A stretch of DNA of 40,093 bases from contig CAVFXQ010000028.1 in NCBI GenBank assembly GCA_963626555.1, positions 1 to 40,093 of the forward strand. The letters are read 5' to 3'. Both the position numbers and the translations under genes were made by a program. Shown piece by piece: positions 24,707 to 31,939 of this stretch. Under the pieces are notes generated by a model. That model ran no database searches, was not told where the DNA came from, and saw nothing but the letters and a program-made list of their open reading frames with translations. The DNA is from UBA1181 sp963626555 (GTDB lineage Bacteria > Bacteroidota > Bacteroidia > Bacteroidales > Paludibacteraceae). Position 1 is the first letter of the stretch. Each line of letters opens with the position of its first letter.

Positions 24707-25654
24707 CTACATTTTCATTTTCTTTTTCACCGAATTAACAGTTTCAACTGCCCTCTCCAACTCTTGAATTTGTTTCTCCTTCTCTTTCAACTGAGCTTCA
24801 AGATTTCTCAAGGTCTCTTGCATAGCCGACTTTATACGCCCTGTCAACTGACTTCCATTTTTCTTGAAAACATCAACGAACGATTCCTTCGCATCACTCA
24901 ATTCCTCCTCCACTCTTGGCACAAAATCGTAAACTAAATCTTCTGCCTCGGATCTAATGCTTTCAACGGCATCATTGGCAATCTCACGCAAAACTTCTTT
25001 TGCATCGCCCTCACTCATCTTTCCTAAATAATTTGGGAATCTGGGTCGATTCCTTGATGCCACAAATTCTATCTCCTCAGCAATATCATCTGCAATAGAA
25101 CTCAAGTCTACCTCTCGACTGCTTGTCATAGAGTTTACCGTCTCCTCAATCACACGGCGCAAATCTGCTTCTGGAATACACTCTTTAGAACACTTCTTCT
25201 CCGCCTCTTCAACTTTATTTTTGAGCATTCGATTTATCTCACGTACAATTTTATCGGCCTCTCGCATCCAACTTTTTGAAGCGGAATTTGCCGCTGACTC
25301 CACTTGCCGTGATACTGAATCTGCCAACGAATAAACATTGACCATACGGCAGCTACACTCTACGTCATGCTTATTCCAACTTCCCAAAAATGTACCTCCA
25401 CGTTCTGAATAGACCGTCTCTGTGTAGGTTGGTATTCTTACCGTAGGCTCCCTCAAATTACTCAAACACAACGAAAGGGCTTGGTTCGCCATCTGCTCGC
25501 ACTGTTTGGAGAGTTCGCCCATCATCTGCACAAACTCATTGATGATGGATGCTGTGTTGTCGCGCATAGCTTTCAACTGCTCTATACCCGTAGTTTTCAA
25601 CATCTTGCATTTCTCACAGAGAAAATTACACTCAATTTTCACCTGCTCGGTCAA
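24707..25654 (-). CDS. helical cysteine-containing protein, partner or detached half of GTPase C
   Basis: A 315-residue soluble, strongly helical protein. The N-terminus has NFLCEKCKML (Cys13, Cys16) and more Cys at 52, 63, 100, 102, 155 and 159, of which the pairs 13/16 and 100/102 could bind metal. Residues 135-160 and 280-312 are charged heptad-like helices, the last a clear coiled coil. There is no membrane segment. The start is uncertain: the first codon is a TTG at 25654 that overlaps the TGA of GTPase C (TTGA). A GTG lies four codons on, and the first ATG is at residue 17, beyond the CxxC. The tight overlap and the combined length (387 + 315, about 700 residues) suggest it is the helical stalk half of a dynamin-like protein, encoded separately or split by a frameshift. 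No family was recognised. Confidence 0.7.
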   Translation of the reverse strand: MTEQVKIECNFLCEKCKMLKTTGIEQLKAMRDNTASIINEFVQMMGELSKQCEQMANQALSLCLSNLREPTVRIPTYTETVYSERGGTFLGSWNKHDVECSCRMVNVYSLADSVSRQVESAANSASKSWMREADKIVREINRMLKNKVEEAEKKCSKECIPEADLRRVIEETVNSMTSSREVDLSSIADDIAEEIEFVASRNRPRFPNYLGKMSEGDAKEVLREIANDAVESIRSEAEDLVYDFVPRVEEELSDAKESFVDVFKKNGSQLTGRIKSAMQETLRNLEAQLKEKEKQIQELERAVETVNSVKKKMKM

Positions 25655-26814
25655 ACCTGTTTCTGAATTGGCAAAATAATACTGCTCGGATACATCTGCA
25701 CCAACTGCTCAACTGTGTTTTGCTCTACAGAATCCCACTGGCTACGATCTTTCTTATAAATGGAAAAGCCAATACCCGAACTCATCGTGAAATCGGGTTC
25801 TTCTCCCTTGAAGTTGGATTTCTCCAAATTTCTTTTAAACTGCTCTTTTAATTTTGTATAGACCTCCTCTAAAGAATAGTCAAATCGGTCTACATATTTT
25901 TCATCTACTCCTTGATCCTGAAGGGCGGAATCCAACTTGCTGGCAACCAAAACCACCTTGCTAATTCCCTCTGTACCAATACGATTGACGAGAAAATCAA
26001 CATCCGTGGCTCCGAAGAAACTGCCTGACGCGCAACTCAACAAGAAGACTCCATGACAGCCTTTCAAGAACCTACGCGTACACATCTCTCGCGAAACGAC
26101 GGGGTCATTCACCCCCGGAGTATCCACAATGCAGAGTTTGTCTAATCGTGGATCGTTCAGTTTGATAGTCAAGCTTTTAACTATGGATGTATATTTGCCA
26201 TTGGCCCCAACATACTCCTCCAACACATTTTGCAAATCTTTAACTCCATTGAAACTTTTCTTTTCTCTGACGGACTCCTTGCCTATTTTGCTAGCGAAAC
26301 TACTGTCAAAATTCATCACCAACTCTCTGGCACTTAAGTCTTCTTCTGCCACCGATAAATCTTTGAGAATTTCTTCATCTGTCGCATTTGCCTCCTCGGG
26401 AAAGTCTGCTCGATACTTCTCCAACGTCTTGTCAAGACTCGCCGCCTTATTCTTGAAAATATTCCACTCGGCTTCATTGTAATACTCAACTTCAAATTCA
26501 TCTTTTGCACCATGTTCGAGGATGGTCAAGCCTGCCGTCATCGGAGTGGATGCTTTGGGCAAGACACTCTCTCCAGTGAAAAACAGTGAGTTAAGGAAAG
26601 ATGATTTTCCTGCCTTCACCTGACCGACAACTCCAATTTTCAGTGTCTCGCCTAACTTTTTCAAAGCGTCTCCGCCTTCTTGCACCGACCGTATCTCTTC
26701 CAAGAGACGGCCGAATGAGGCAACCACATCCTCATTGGGCGACTTTTTCCCTGCACTGAGTAGCTTGAACGAATCGCCCAATATCTCAGTATAGTTATTT
26801 ACATTTAATGTCAT
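25651..26814 (-). CDS. dynamin-like GTPase C
   Basis: A 387-residue dynamin-superfamily GTPase. G1 is GQVKAGKS (64-71), followed by SFLNSLF. The switch Thr is in KASTPMTAGLTIL (about 93). G3 is DTPG (231-234) in IVDTPGVNDP. G4 is SKLD (292-295), a variant of the usual N/T-KxD. The G1-G3 distance is long (about 160 residues) because of a charged insertion between 110 and 210, a feature of bacterial dynamin-like proteins. The protein ends only about 90 residues after G4 and so lacks the long helical bundle normally found there. The following gene, overlapping by 4 bases, could supply it. It lies 19 bases downstream of GTPase B. GTP-driven membrane binding or remodelling is the known role of the superfamily. 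The role here is inferred. Confidence 0.85.
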   Translation of the reverse strand: MTLNVNNYTEILGDSFKLLSAGKKSPNEDVVASFGRLLEEIRSVQEGGDALKKLGETLKIGVVGQVKAGKSSFLNSLFFTGESVLPKASTPMTAGLTILEHGAKDEFEVEYYNEAEWNIFKNKAASLDKTLEKYRADFPEEANATDEEILKDLSVAEEDLSARELVMNFDSSFASKIGKESVREKKSFNGVKDLQNVLEEYVGANGKYTSIVKSLTIKLNDPRLDKLCIVDTPGVNDPVVSREMCTRRFLKGCHGVFLLSCASGSFFGATDVDFLVNRIGTEGISKVVLVASKLDSALQDQGVDEKYVDRFDYSLEEVYTKLKEQFKRNLEKSNFKGEEPDFTMSSGIGFSIYKKDRSQWDSVEQNTVEQLVQMYPSSIILPIQKQV

Positions 26815-26833
26815 ATTCTAATAATCTTTGTTT

Positions 26834-28081
26834 TTAATTTAATAATGGAAGTTTCGCAATGTAATCATTGCGTGTCTGAATGGCACCTTCGCAACCTCTT
26901 CTAAAGGCTGACGATACAACGCTTTTACTCTCGTTGAGGAGCGATTCAAACTCCTCCAAACCAGCAGTAGAAGATAGATTGCGTCGTTTATGAACTGCCG
27001 CAATCACCTCATCAAAATTGGCTTCAATGAATCCTACCAAGAAATTAATATTATAGTTAAATATCATCCGCTGCTTCGCCTTCGCAATTATGTCGGCAAG
27101 AGTGTTTCCGTTAAGCGAATAAAGATTTCCCGAACGAGAAGAGTAAGAAACAATGTCAAAAGGTGCAACTTTAAGGTTGCGTTTACACGACTCCACTGCA
27201 CTTTTCATAATTTTTTTAATCTCATCTTCTGGCTTTTTATCCGATTTATTGAAGACAATCACAATAGGCAGACGCACCTCCTCGCCTTCATTTCTTTGCA
27301 AAGAAACTTCGTTGAGCAATGCAATGTCATTCCTCGTCAGTGTTCCCACCTCAATATCAACAATCCAAAATAACACATCAACCTGACGCATGGCATCAAT
27401 TGCCGTATCACGATCTTTCTTTCCATTCTCTTCATTCACATTATCTGAATTGTTGTATCCTGGCGTATCTACGAAAGTAACATTCTTCAAATAGGACTTA
27501 TCTGATAGGAGTGGAATGTCGATATAAAGCGTATCTAACGAAGATGAAACTTTCGCATTACCCTCATTGTCAGAGTGTTGTATGCATTCCAAAACACTGC
27601 GGTTGAGTTTGACGAGACATCCATTTTTGTTCTTCCCGACCACGGTCATTTCTTTCACACCATCGGTAGAACAAACGAACGTGTTGATCATAGACACTGG
27701 ATTAATACCCGTTGGCAACGCTCCCTTCAATCCCAATAAACTATTCAAGAAAGACGATTTCCCTGCGCTATAACCTCCACCCACTGCCACTTTGATGGCA
27801 TCATCTCGCAATCCATTTCCAATAAACCGTATAGCTTCATTTCCTGCATCGCTCATCCGCAGACACAACTCGGAAAGGTTGGCATCAAACAGACGATCCA
27901 TTCTACTTGGCACTCTGTCGAGAAACTTCCGACACACCTCTCCATACACTCCCCTATCTATAAACTTGTCTGCATCAAAATTTGCTTTTGAACTATTAAT
28001 ATGATCCACTATTTTTTGATAATCCACTTTCGGACTATCCCCCTTCGCTCCTTTGGGCGATTCTCTAAACTGAAATCCCAT
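26834..28081 (-). CDS. dynamin-like GTPase B
   Basis: A 415-residue dynamin-superfamily GTPase. A 95-residue N-terminal helical region precedes G1 (GGYSAGKS, 102-109, then SFLNSLLG). G2 Thr lies in NPVSMINTFV. G3 is DTPG (205-208) in FVDTPGYNNS. G4 is the canonical NKSD (278-281). About 130 helical residues follow (NYNINFLVGFIEANFDEVI...FESLLNESKSVV). There is no membrane segment. Of the three GTPases here it has the most canonical motifs. It starts 124 bases after the stop of GTPase A, a gap that holds the out-of-frame end of that gene, and all three are on one strand. Homologs occur as pairs or triplets in bacteria and are thought to act on membranes as hetero-oligomers. Confidence 0.87.
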   Translation of the reverse strand: MGFQFRESPKGAKGDSPKVDYQKIVDHINSSKANFDADKFIDRGVYGEVCRKFLDRVPSRMDRLFDANLSELCLRMSDAGNEAIRFIGNGLRDDAIKVAVGGGYSAGKSSFLNSLLGLKGALPTGINPVSMINTFVCSTDGVKEMTVVGKNKNGCLVKLNRSVLECIQHSDNEGNAKVSSSLDTLYIDIPLLSDKSYLKNVTFVDTPGYNNSDNVNEENGKKDRDTAIDAMRQVDVLFWIVDIEVGTLTRNDIALLNEVSLQRNEGEEVRLPIVIVFNKSDKKPEDEIKKIMKSAVESCKRNLKVAPFDIVSYSSRSGNLYSLNGNTLADIIAKAKQRMIFNYNINFLVGFIEANFDEVIAAVHKRRNLSSTAGLEEFESLLNESKSVVSSAFRRGCEGAIQTRNDYIAKLPLLN

Positions 28082-28105
28082 AATGGTTTCGTTTTAAATC
28101 AAGAT

Positions 28106-28205
28106 TTAAGATAATAAATCATTTAGCTGGTCAGATGCAGATTGCAAAACCGCAATTCTTTGATCGCAATCGTCCTTCTGCTTCATAGCATCTTCTATAA
28201 CCGAT
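28106..28205 (-). other. out-of-frame continuation of GTPase A
   Basis: This short gap between GTPases A and B is not empty. On the minus strand it carries an open frame of about 33 codons, shifted +1 relative to GTPase A, coding for an amphipathic helix rich in Gln, Asp and Leu and ending at a TAA at 28106-28108. It reads like a lost C-terminal helix. A separate start within it (ATG, 26-codon ORF) is possible but unlikely to be a gene. Confidence 0.55.
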
Positions 28206-29405
28206 TTATACTTCACCGATATTCACGGAAAAATTCTTCAACGCTCCACCGATAACCTTGGAATAGTCGCCCATCTTCTTTTTCAAACCAGTTACGACAA
28301 TCGGACGCACCGTAGACATTATCTGACTCTCAACCCCCTTTGTGTTATTCGGACTGCGATAAATCATACTAACGAAACTCTCCTCACGAGAGAACATAGC
28401 ATTCTCCACATCTGCCAAAATATCATCCACAGCATCATCGGTCGACTCTGCGTCTTGTGTCATCTCTTGCAACTCCTGCACCGCACGCTCCTGCTCTTGC
28501 TGAAGTTCTTGCAACTGAAGTTCATTCTTCTCCAAATCTTGCTGCAGCGCATTAATCTGAGATTGCAAAATATTGATGTAACCTTTGATGATTCCTTCAA
28601 CAGAGGGACGAAAACGCTTCTCAACAAGATCTTCCGCATTCAAACCATCCAAGACACCCATAATACCAACATAGTCCTTTTTCAAAACCGATGATGTTAC
28701 AACTTTCACTCCATCACCCACACGACGTTTGATAGTATCTTCAATAGAGGCTTTTATCTTTGCCAATTCATCCGCTGGTTTATGGTCGGATTTTGAGATA
28801 TTGATAGTAACTCCCGCACCATATTTCTTTGCTTCATCATTGATAAAATTGATGGTAGACTTATTCACCGTACCACCTTCTGCATCAATTACCACCACAA
28901 AATGTGTACCATCCTGCACATAGCGAAGAATGGCATTATTATGCGCCGCAATACCTGAGTTGAGTCCTGACATATCAACAATCACGACATGTCGCTCATT
29001 CAAATCCCTCAAAATTGTACTATCAGCGTAGACTTTCACCAAATAATCTGGTGGCAAATCCGCATTGGATATTTCCGACAATGGCTTCTGACCAATCAGT
29101 TTCTCACCATGCCAGATCTCAATATGTTCGTCTGTTGAATAGTAGATTTCAAACGCAACGGCAGTCATTGGTTCCAAAGCCGAAGGTAACAACCCTGGCT
29201 TACCCAAGAACCCACAAATCAAAGAACTCTTTCCTGCACTATATTCCCCAATAAACGGAACCTTCACAAAAGAATTTCGTTCCAATGACCCAACCAACGT
29301 CTGCCTCTCTTGGTCTGCTTTCTGTCTTGTTTCCTCATTAAAATGCTCATTAGCAATAGCATACGCTTTATTCACCAATGAAATAAACTGGTCAACCTTT
29401 CCCAT
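28206..29405 (-). CDS. dynamin-like GTPase A, C-terminus probably frameshifted
   Basis: A 399-residue dynamin-superfamily GTPase. G1 is GEYSAGKS (53-60), the switch Thr81 is in ALEPMTAVAFEIYY, G3 is DMSG (144-147) instead of DTPG, and G4 is SKSD (204-207) instead of N/TKxD. A long coiled coil rich in Gln/Glu/Leu covers about 280-325. The open frame reaches 29459, but a -7 box at 29445-29452 and the sequence MGKVDQFISLVNKAY favour ATG 29405. After the stop at 28206, the +1 frame stays open to a TAA at 28106-28108 and encodes a helical stretch (SVIEDAMKQKDDCDQRIAVL and on to NDLLS) that looks like the natural end of such proteins. The gene may therefore be slightly truncated, or the assembly may have an indel. 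Confidence 0.85.
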   Translation of the reverse strand: MGKVDQFISLVNKAYAIANEHFNEETRQKADQERQTLVGSLERNSFVKVPFIGEYSAGKSSLICGFLGKPGLLPSALEPMTAVAFEIYYSTDEHIEIWHGEKLIGQKPLSEISNADLPPDYLVKVYADSTILRDLNERHVVIVDMSGLNSGIAAHNNAILRYVQDGTHFVVVIDAEGGTVNKSTINFINDEAKKYGAGVTINISKSDHKPADELAKIKASIEDTIKRRVGDGVKVVTSSVLKKDYVGIMGVLDGLNAEDLVEKRFRPSVEGIIKGYINILQSQINALQQDLEKNELQLQELQQEQERAVQELQEMTQDAESTDDAVDDILADVENAMFSREESFVSMIYRSPNNTKGVESQIMSTVRPIVVTGLKKKMGDYSKVIGGALKNFSVNIGEV

Positions 29406-29444
29406 TATAAAATGTTTTGATTTTAACTTCACATTTGATGTTCT

Positions 29445-29452
29445 CAAATGTA
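29445..29452 (-). promoter_or_regulatory. -7 box of the dynamin cassette
   Basis: The minus strand reads TACATTTG, matching TAnnTTTG, 39 bases upstream of the ATG at 29405. It suggests the three GTPases have their own promoter separate from the OmpA-like gene. Confidence 0.5.
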
Positions 29453-29527
29453 CAATCAAAACATTTTACCCACCATTTAACATTTTTTAACATTCAACAA
29501 GGCGGAAAAGTTTTTAACAACGTTAAA

Positions 29528-29624
29528 TTACTCTTCCACCTTCCACTCTCTAATCGTTTCCATCTCCGAAGAGAAACTCGTAGCTTCTCTTCACCTCCTC
29601 GTTCGGAATATCCAACAGAACTAC
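29528..29624 (-). pseudogene. relic of an AAA-ATPase_like gene (C-terminal end)
   Basis: On the minus strand a fragment VVLLDIPNEEVKRSYEFLF corresponds to the LDIPNDEVRGSF connector of the intact gene at 22672-24255. It runs, after a frame change, directly into FSSEMETIREWKVEE and a stop, which corresponds to the last residues FSSETGTIGEWKVEE of that gene. About 140 codons between these points are deleted. The last 50 bases are about 90% identical by eye to 22672-22721, in the same orientation. This is a remnant of a second family member. Confidence 0.75.
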
Positions 29625-29631
29625 TACTCCA

Positions 29632-30816
29632 CTACTCCCAAACAAATTCAGTTCGTCTGTTTTCGTCTGGATTGTCGCTCACTTGATTGCTTGCTCCCCT
29701 TCCCTCACTTCTGAGTTGCTTCGATGACACTCCCTTTGAAACAAGGTAGCTTACAACAGCTTTAGCTCGTTTCTCTGATAAATATTGGTTATACTTCTCA
29801 TCTCCTTCTGGCGATGCATAACCTACCACTCTCATCTTTGCATTCGGATTCTGCTTCAACACTTCTGCCAACTCATCCAACACTGCTCTTGTTTCGTCGG
29901 ACAAATCTGTCTTGCCTTTTACAAACTTCGCCGCATTAAATTTCTTCTGTATCGTCTTCACTGCCTCAACGGTCTCTTTCGCTACCATCACTGGCATCTC
30001 TTTCAACTCCGTGTCTGGTACAATTGAATCTACCATCATTGAATCAACAGTCACAGTATCTGCCGACAGCGAATCAATAGGCAAAGCAACTGGCAACTCA
30101 TCACCGACCACCTGCTCCTCACTCTCTATCGGAGTCTCTGCATCTATCGGAGTGTGAACCCCCTCTTTCGTGAACAAAAGATATGCTAAGAAGATCGCCA
30201 TCAATCCTACTAAGACCCAAAGTAACAGACATAAAAAACTGCAACATTTCTGTTCCTCTTCTGTTTCCTCTGTTGGATTTCCTTGAATTTGCGTCTCTTT
30301 AACTTCAGCTACTGGCGCAGGTTTTGGCTCCTCTTCAACAACAGGCTCATAGCCATTCAGGTACTCCAACGTGAACCCTCCTCGCTCTCCAATCTTTGTT
30401 GTACGCTCAAGACTTGCCACTTCTATGCCAAACTGCTTCGCATACTCCACCACCTCTTGGTAATCTTCCTGTTTCCAAATAGACTCCATAGCCAACATCT
30501 TACCGTCTGCAGTTTTGATAACCTCATCTTCCTGCTCAAACTGTATCGTGGTTACTTCTACCTTTGCTCCTGTTGATGCCCATCTTCGAACACCGTTCTG
30601 AATCACAATCTCATGGAAGAACCCCTCTGCAGCCCATGGATTCTTATCTTTGTTATTCTCAAACCATTTCCCCTTCGTAAACTTCGCTGTTGAAAAAACC
30701 TCTCGAAGCTGCTCCGCTGTCGTCTTCGGATTCATCACCAAATAAGCATTCACGATTCCTAAAACGGTGCGGTTCATAGCCTTGCCATGTACTTTAATTT
30801 TAGATATATTCTCCAT
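29632..30816 (-). CDS. single-pass membrane protein with C-terminal OmpA-like domain
   Basis: A 394-residue protein without a signal peptide. Residues 1-150 form a soluble, probably cytoplasmic domain (HGKAMNRTVLGIVNAYL, WFENNKDKNPWAAEGFFHE, EVIKTADGKMLAMESIW) whose pattern I recall from N-terminal domains of diverse bacterial proteins but cannot name. A Pro/Glu-rich linker (155-190) leads to one membrane helix at 192-215 preceded by CC. After a Thr/Ser/Asp-rich periplasmic spacer, an OmpA-like peptidoglycan-binding domain (about 278-394) has MRVVGYASPEGDEKYNQYLS, RAKAVVSYLVSKGV and NRRTEFVWE. The topology places the OmpA domain outside and the unknown domain inside. It lies upstream of the GTPase cassette on the same strand, 227 bases away. 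A functional link is inferred only. Confidence 0.85.
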   Translation of the reverse strand: MENISKIKVHGKAMNRTVLGIVNAYLVMNPKTTAEQLREVFSTAKFTKGKWFENNKDKNPWAAEGFFHEIVIQNGVRRWASTGAKVEVTTIQFEQEDEVIKTADGKMLAMESIWKQEDYQEVVEYAKQFGIEVASLERTTKIGERGGFTLEYLNGYEPVVEEEPKPAPVAEVKETQIQGNPTEETEEEQKCCSFLCLLLWVLVGLMAIFLAYLLFTKEGVHTPIDAETPIESEEQVVGDELPVALPIDSLSADTVTVDSMMVDSIVPDTELKEMPVMVAKETVEAVKTIQKKFNAAKFVKGKTDLSDETRAVLDELAEVLKQNPNAKMRVVGYASPEGDEKYNQYLSEKRAKAVVSYLVSKGVSSKQLRSEGRGASNQVSDNPDENRRTEFVWE

Positions 30817-30844
30817 ATTAATCCGTCTTTTTAAAATTATGCTT

Positions 30845-30854
30845 CGTAAATATA
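30845..30854 (-). promoter_or_regulatory. possible -7 box of the OmpA-like gene
   Basis: The minus strand reads TATATTTACG, one base off TAnnTTTG, about 30 bases upstream of the ATG at 30816. Confidence 0.35.
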
Positions 30855-30910
30855 ATATTATTTGCTTTAAATGCTACTTATAACTTTATTTTTAAAAATA
30901 AAGTTTGTCT

Positions 30911-31879
30911 TTATTTTCTACGTATCACCAACTCATCTCCTATCTTGATGGCATCTGTTTTTAAATTATTCCACTTCTTTATTTCTTCTACAGTACACCC
31001 ATAGTTCACAGAAATTCTATACAACGTATCCCCCTTACATACGGTATGAACAACCTGCAACTTATCTTTGTCTTTTTCGTTTGAATCGCCTTCCGTCTTT
31101 TTCTTTTCCTCTTTTTCCCCTTTTCCTTTCTTCAATTTTCGCTTATTGGATTTCTTCTTTTCTGAATTCTCTTTCTGTGTAACGCTCTCCTGTTCACAAT
31201 CTGGAGTCTCTTTTTCATCTACCCTTTGAGGTTCTCTTGTCTCTTTTTCTTCTGATTGTTTATCAGATTTTTCTATTTTCTGCTGCTCTTCAGCTTCCTT
31301 TATCTCTTCTAATTCCTTCTCCGCTGTCTCATACGCTCTTTCCGAAACCCATTTTTCTGCTATCACACGTTTGCATCCAACATACCTCCGATTGTAGTAA
31401 TCTAAACCTGGATAAACATCAATCAACACTCCTTGCTGCACAGATGCATGGATAAACCATACTGTATCGCTTTTCTCATTCACATCACTGATAATGCCAA
31501 CATGTCCGACATTGCTTCCCCCTGCCTTACTCCCATTAAAGAAAATCAAATCTCCTTTCTTGGCATCGCTCAACTTAACTTTCTCTCCCTGAAGATATTG
31601 CGATGACGATGAACTATTCAAATTCATTCCAAATTTGCTGAATACAAAACCTGAGAATCCAGAACAATCAAATGTTTTAGGCCCTTTCGATCCATATTTG
31701 TATTTGCACCCAATGTAGTTTTTCGAAAAATCAATTAGAGAATCTCTTAACGACATACTCACATCTTTTCGTCTCGCCATACTTGTCTGACAGAAACAAA
31801 ACAACATCAGAAAAGACATTACAAATATCAATTTTTGATAATTACAAATATTGATAACATTCCACATTTTTTTCTTCAT
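30911..31879 (-). CDS. NlpC/P60 endopeptidase with C-terminal LysM domain
   Basis: A 322-residue secreted peptidoglycan hydrolase. A hydrophobic signal segment (about 16-34) precedes an NlpC/P60 domain with catalytic Cys72 (TFDCSGF), His126 (VGHVGII) and a third polar residue His144 (FIHASV). Residues 180-275 are a Lys/Glu-dominated disordered linker, and the last 45 residues are a LysM module (VHTVCKGDTLYRISVNYG...IKIGDELVIRRK) for glycan binding. This order, catalytic first and LysM last, is the reverse of many bacterial hydrolases but common in Bacteroidales. It follows the lipoprotein gene by 60 bases on the same strand. Confidence 0.92.
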   Translation of the reverse strand: MKKKMWNVINICNYQKLIFVMSFLMLFCFCQTSMARRKDVSMSLRDSLIDFSKNYIGCKYKYGSKGPKTFDCSGFSGFVFSKFGMNLNSSSSSQYLQGEKVKLSDAKKGDLIFFNGSKAGGSNVGHVGIISDVNEKSDTVWFIHASVQQGVLIDVYPGLDYYNRRYVGCKRVIAEKWVSERAYETAEKELEEIKEAEEQQKIEKSDKQSEEKETREPQRVDEKETPDCEQESVTQKENSEKKKSNKRKLKKGKGEKEEKKKTEGDSNEKDKDKLQVVHTVCKGDTLYRISVNYGCTVEEIKKWNNLKTDAIKIGDELVIRRK

Positions 31880-31939
31880 CTTCTCACCGCCTTATTTCAA
31901 CATCATTGGGCTTTTCAACCCATAATTTTATTTTCGTCT

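Noticed and set aside
26129..27386. Plus-strand open frames of 77-127 codons opposite GTPases B and C
   Set aside because: Antisense to genes with clear GTPase motifs. Low-complexity Ser/Leu-rich products typical of shadows.
24707..29405. Reading the three GTPase genes as Era/Der-type ribosome GTPases
   Set aside because: They lack KH domains and have the SAGKS/KAGKS P-loop, long helical regions and coiled coils of dynamin-like proteins, and they occur as a triplet.
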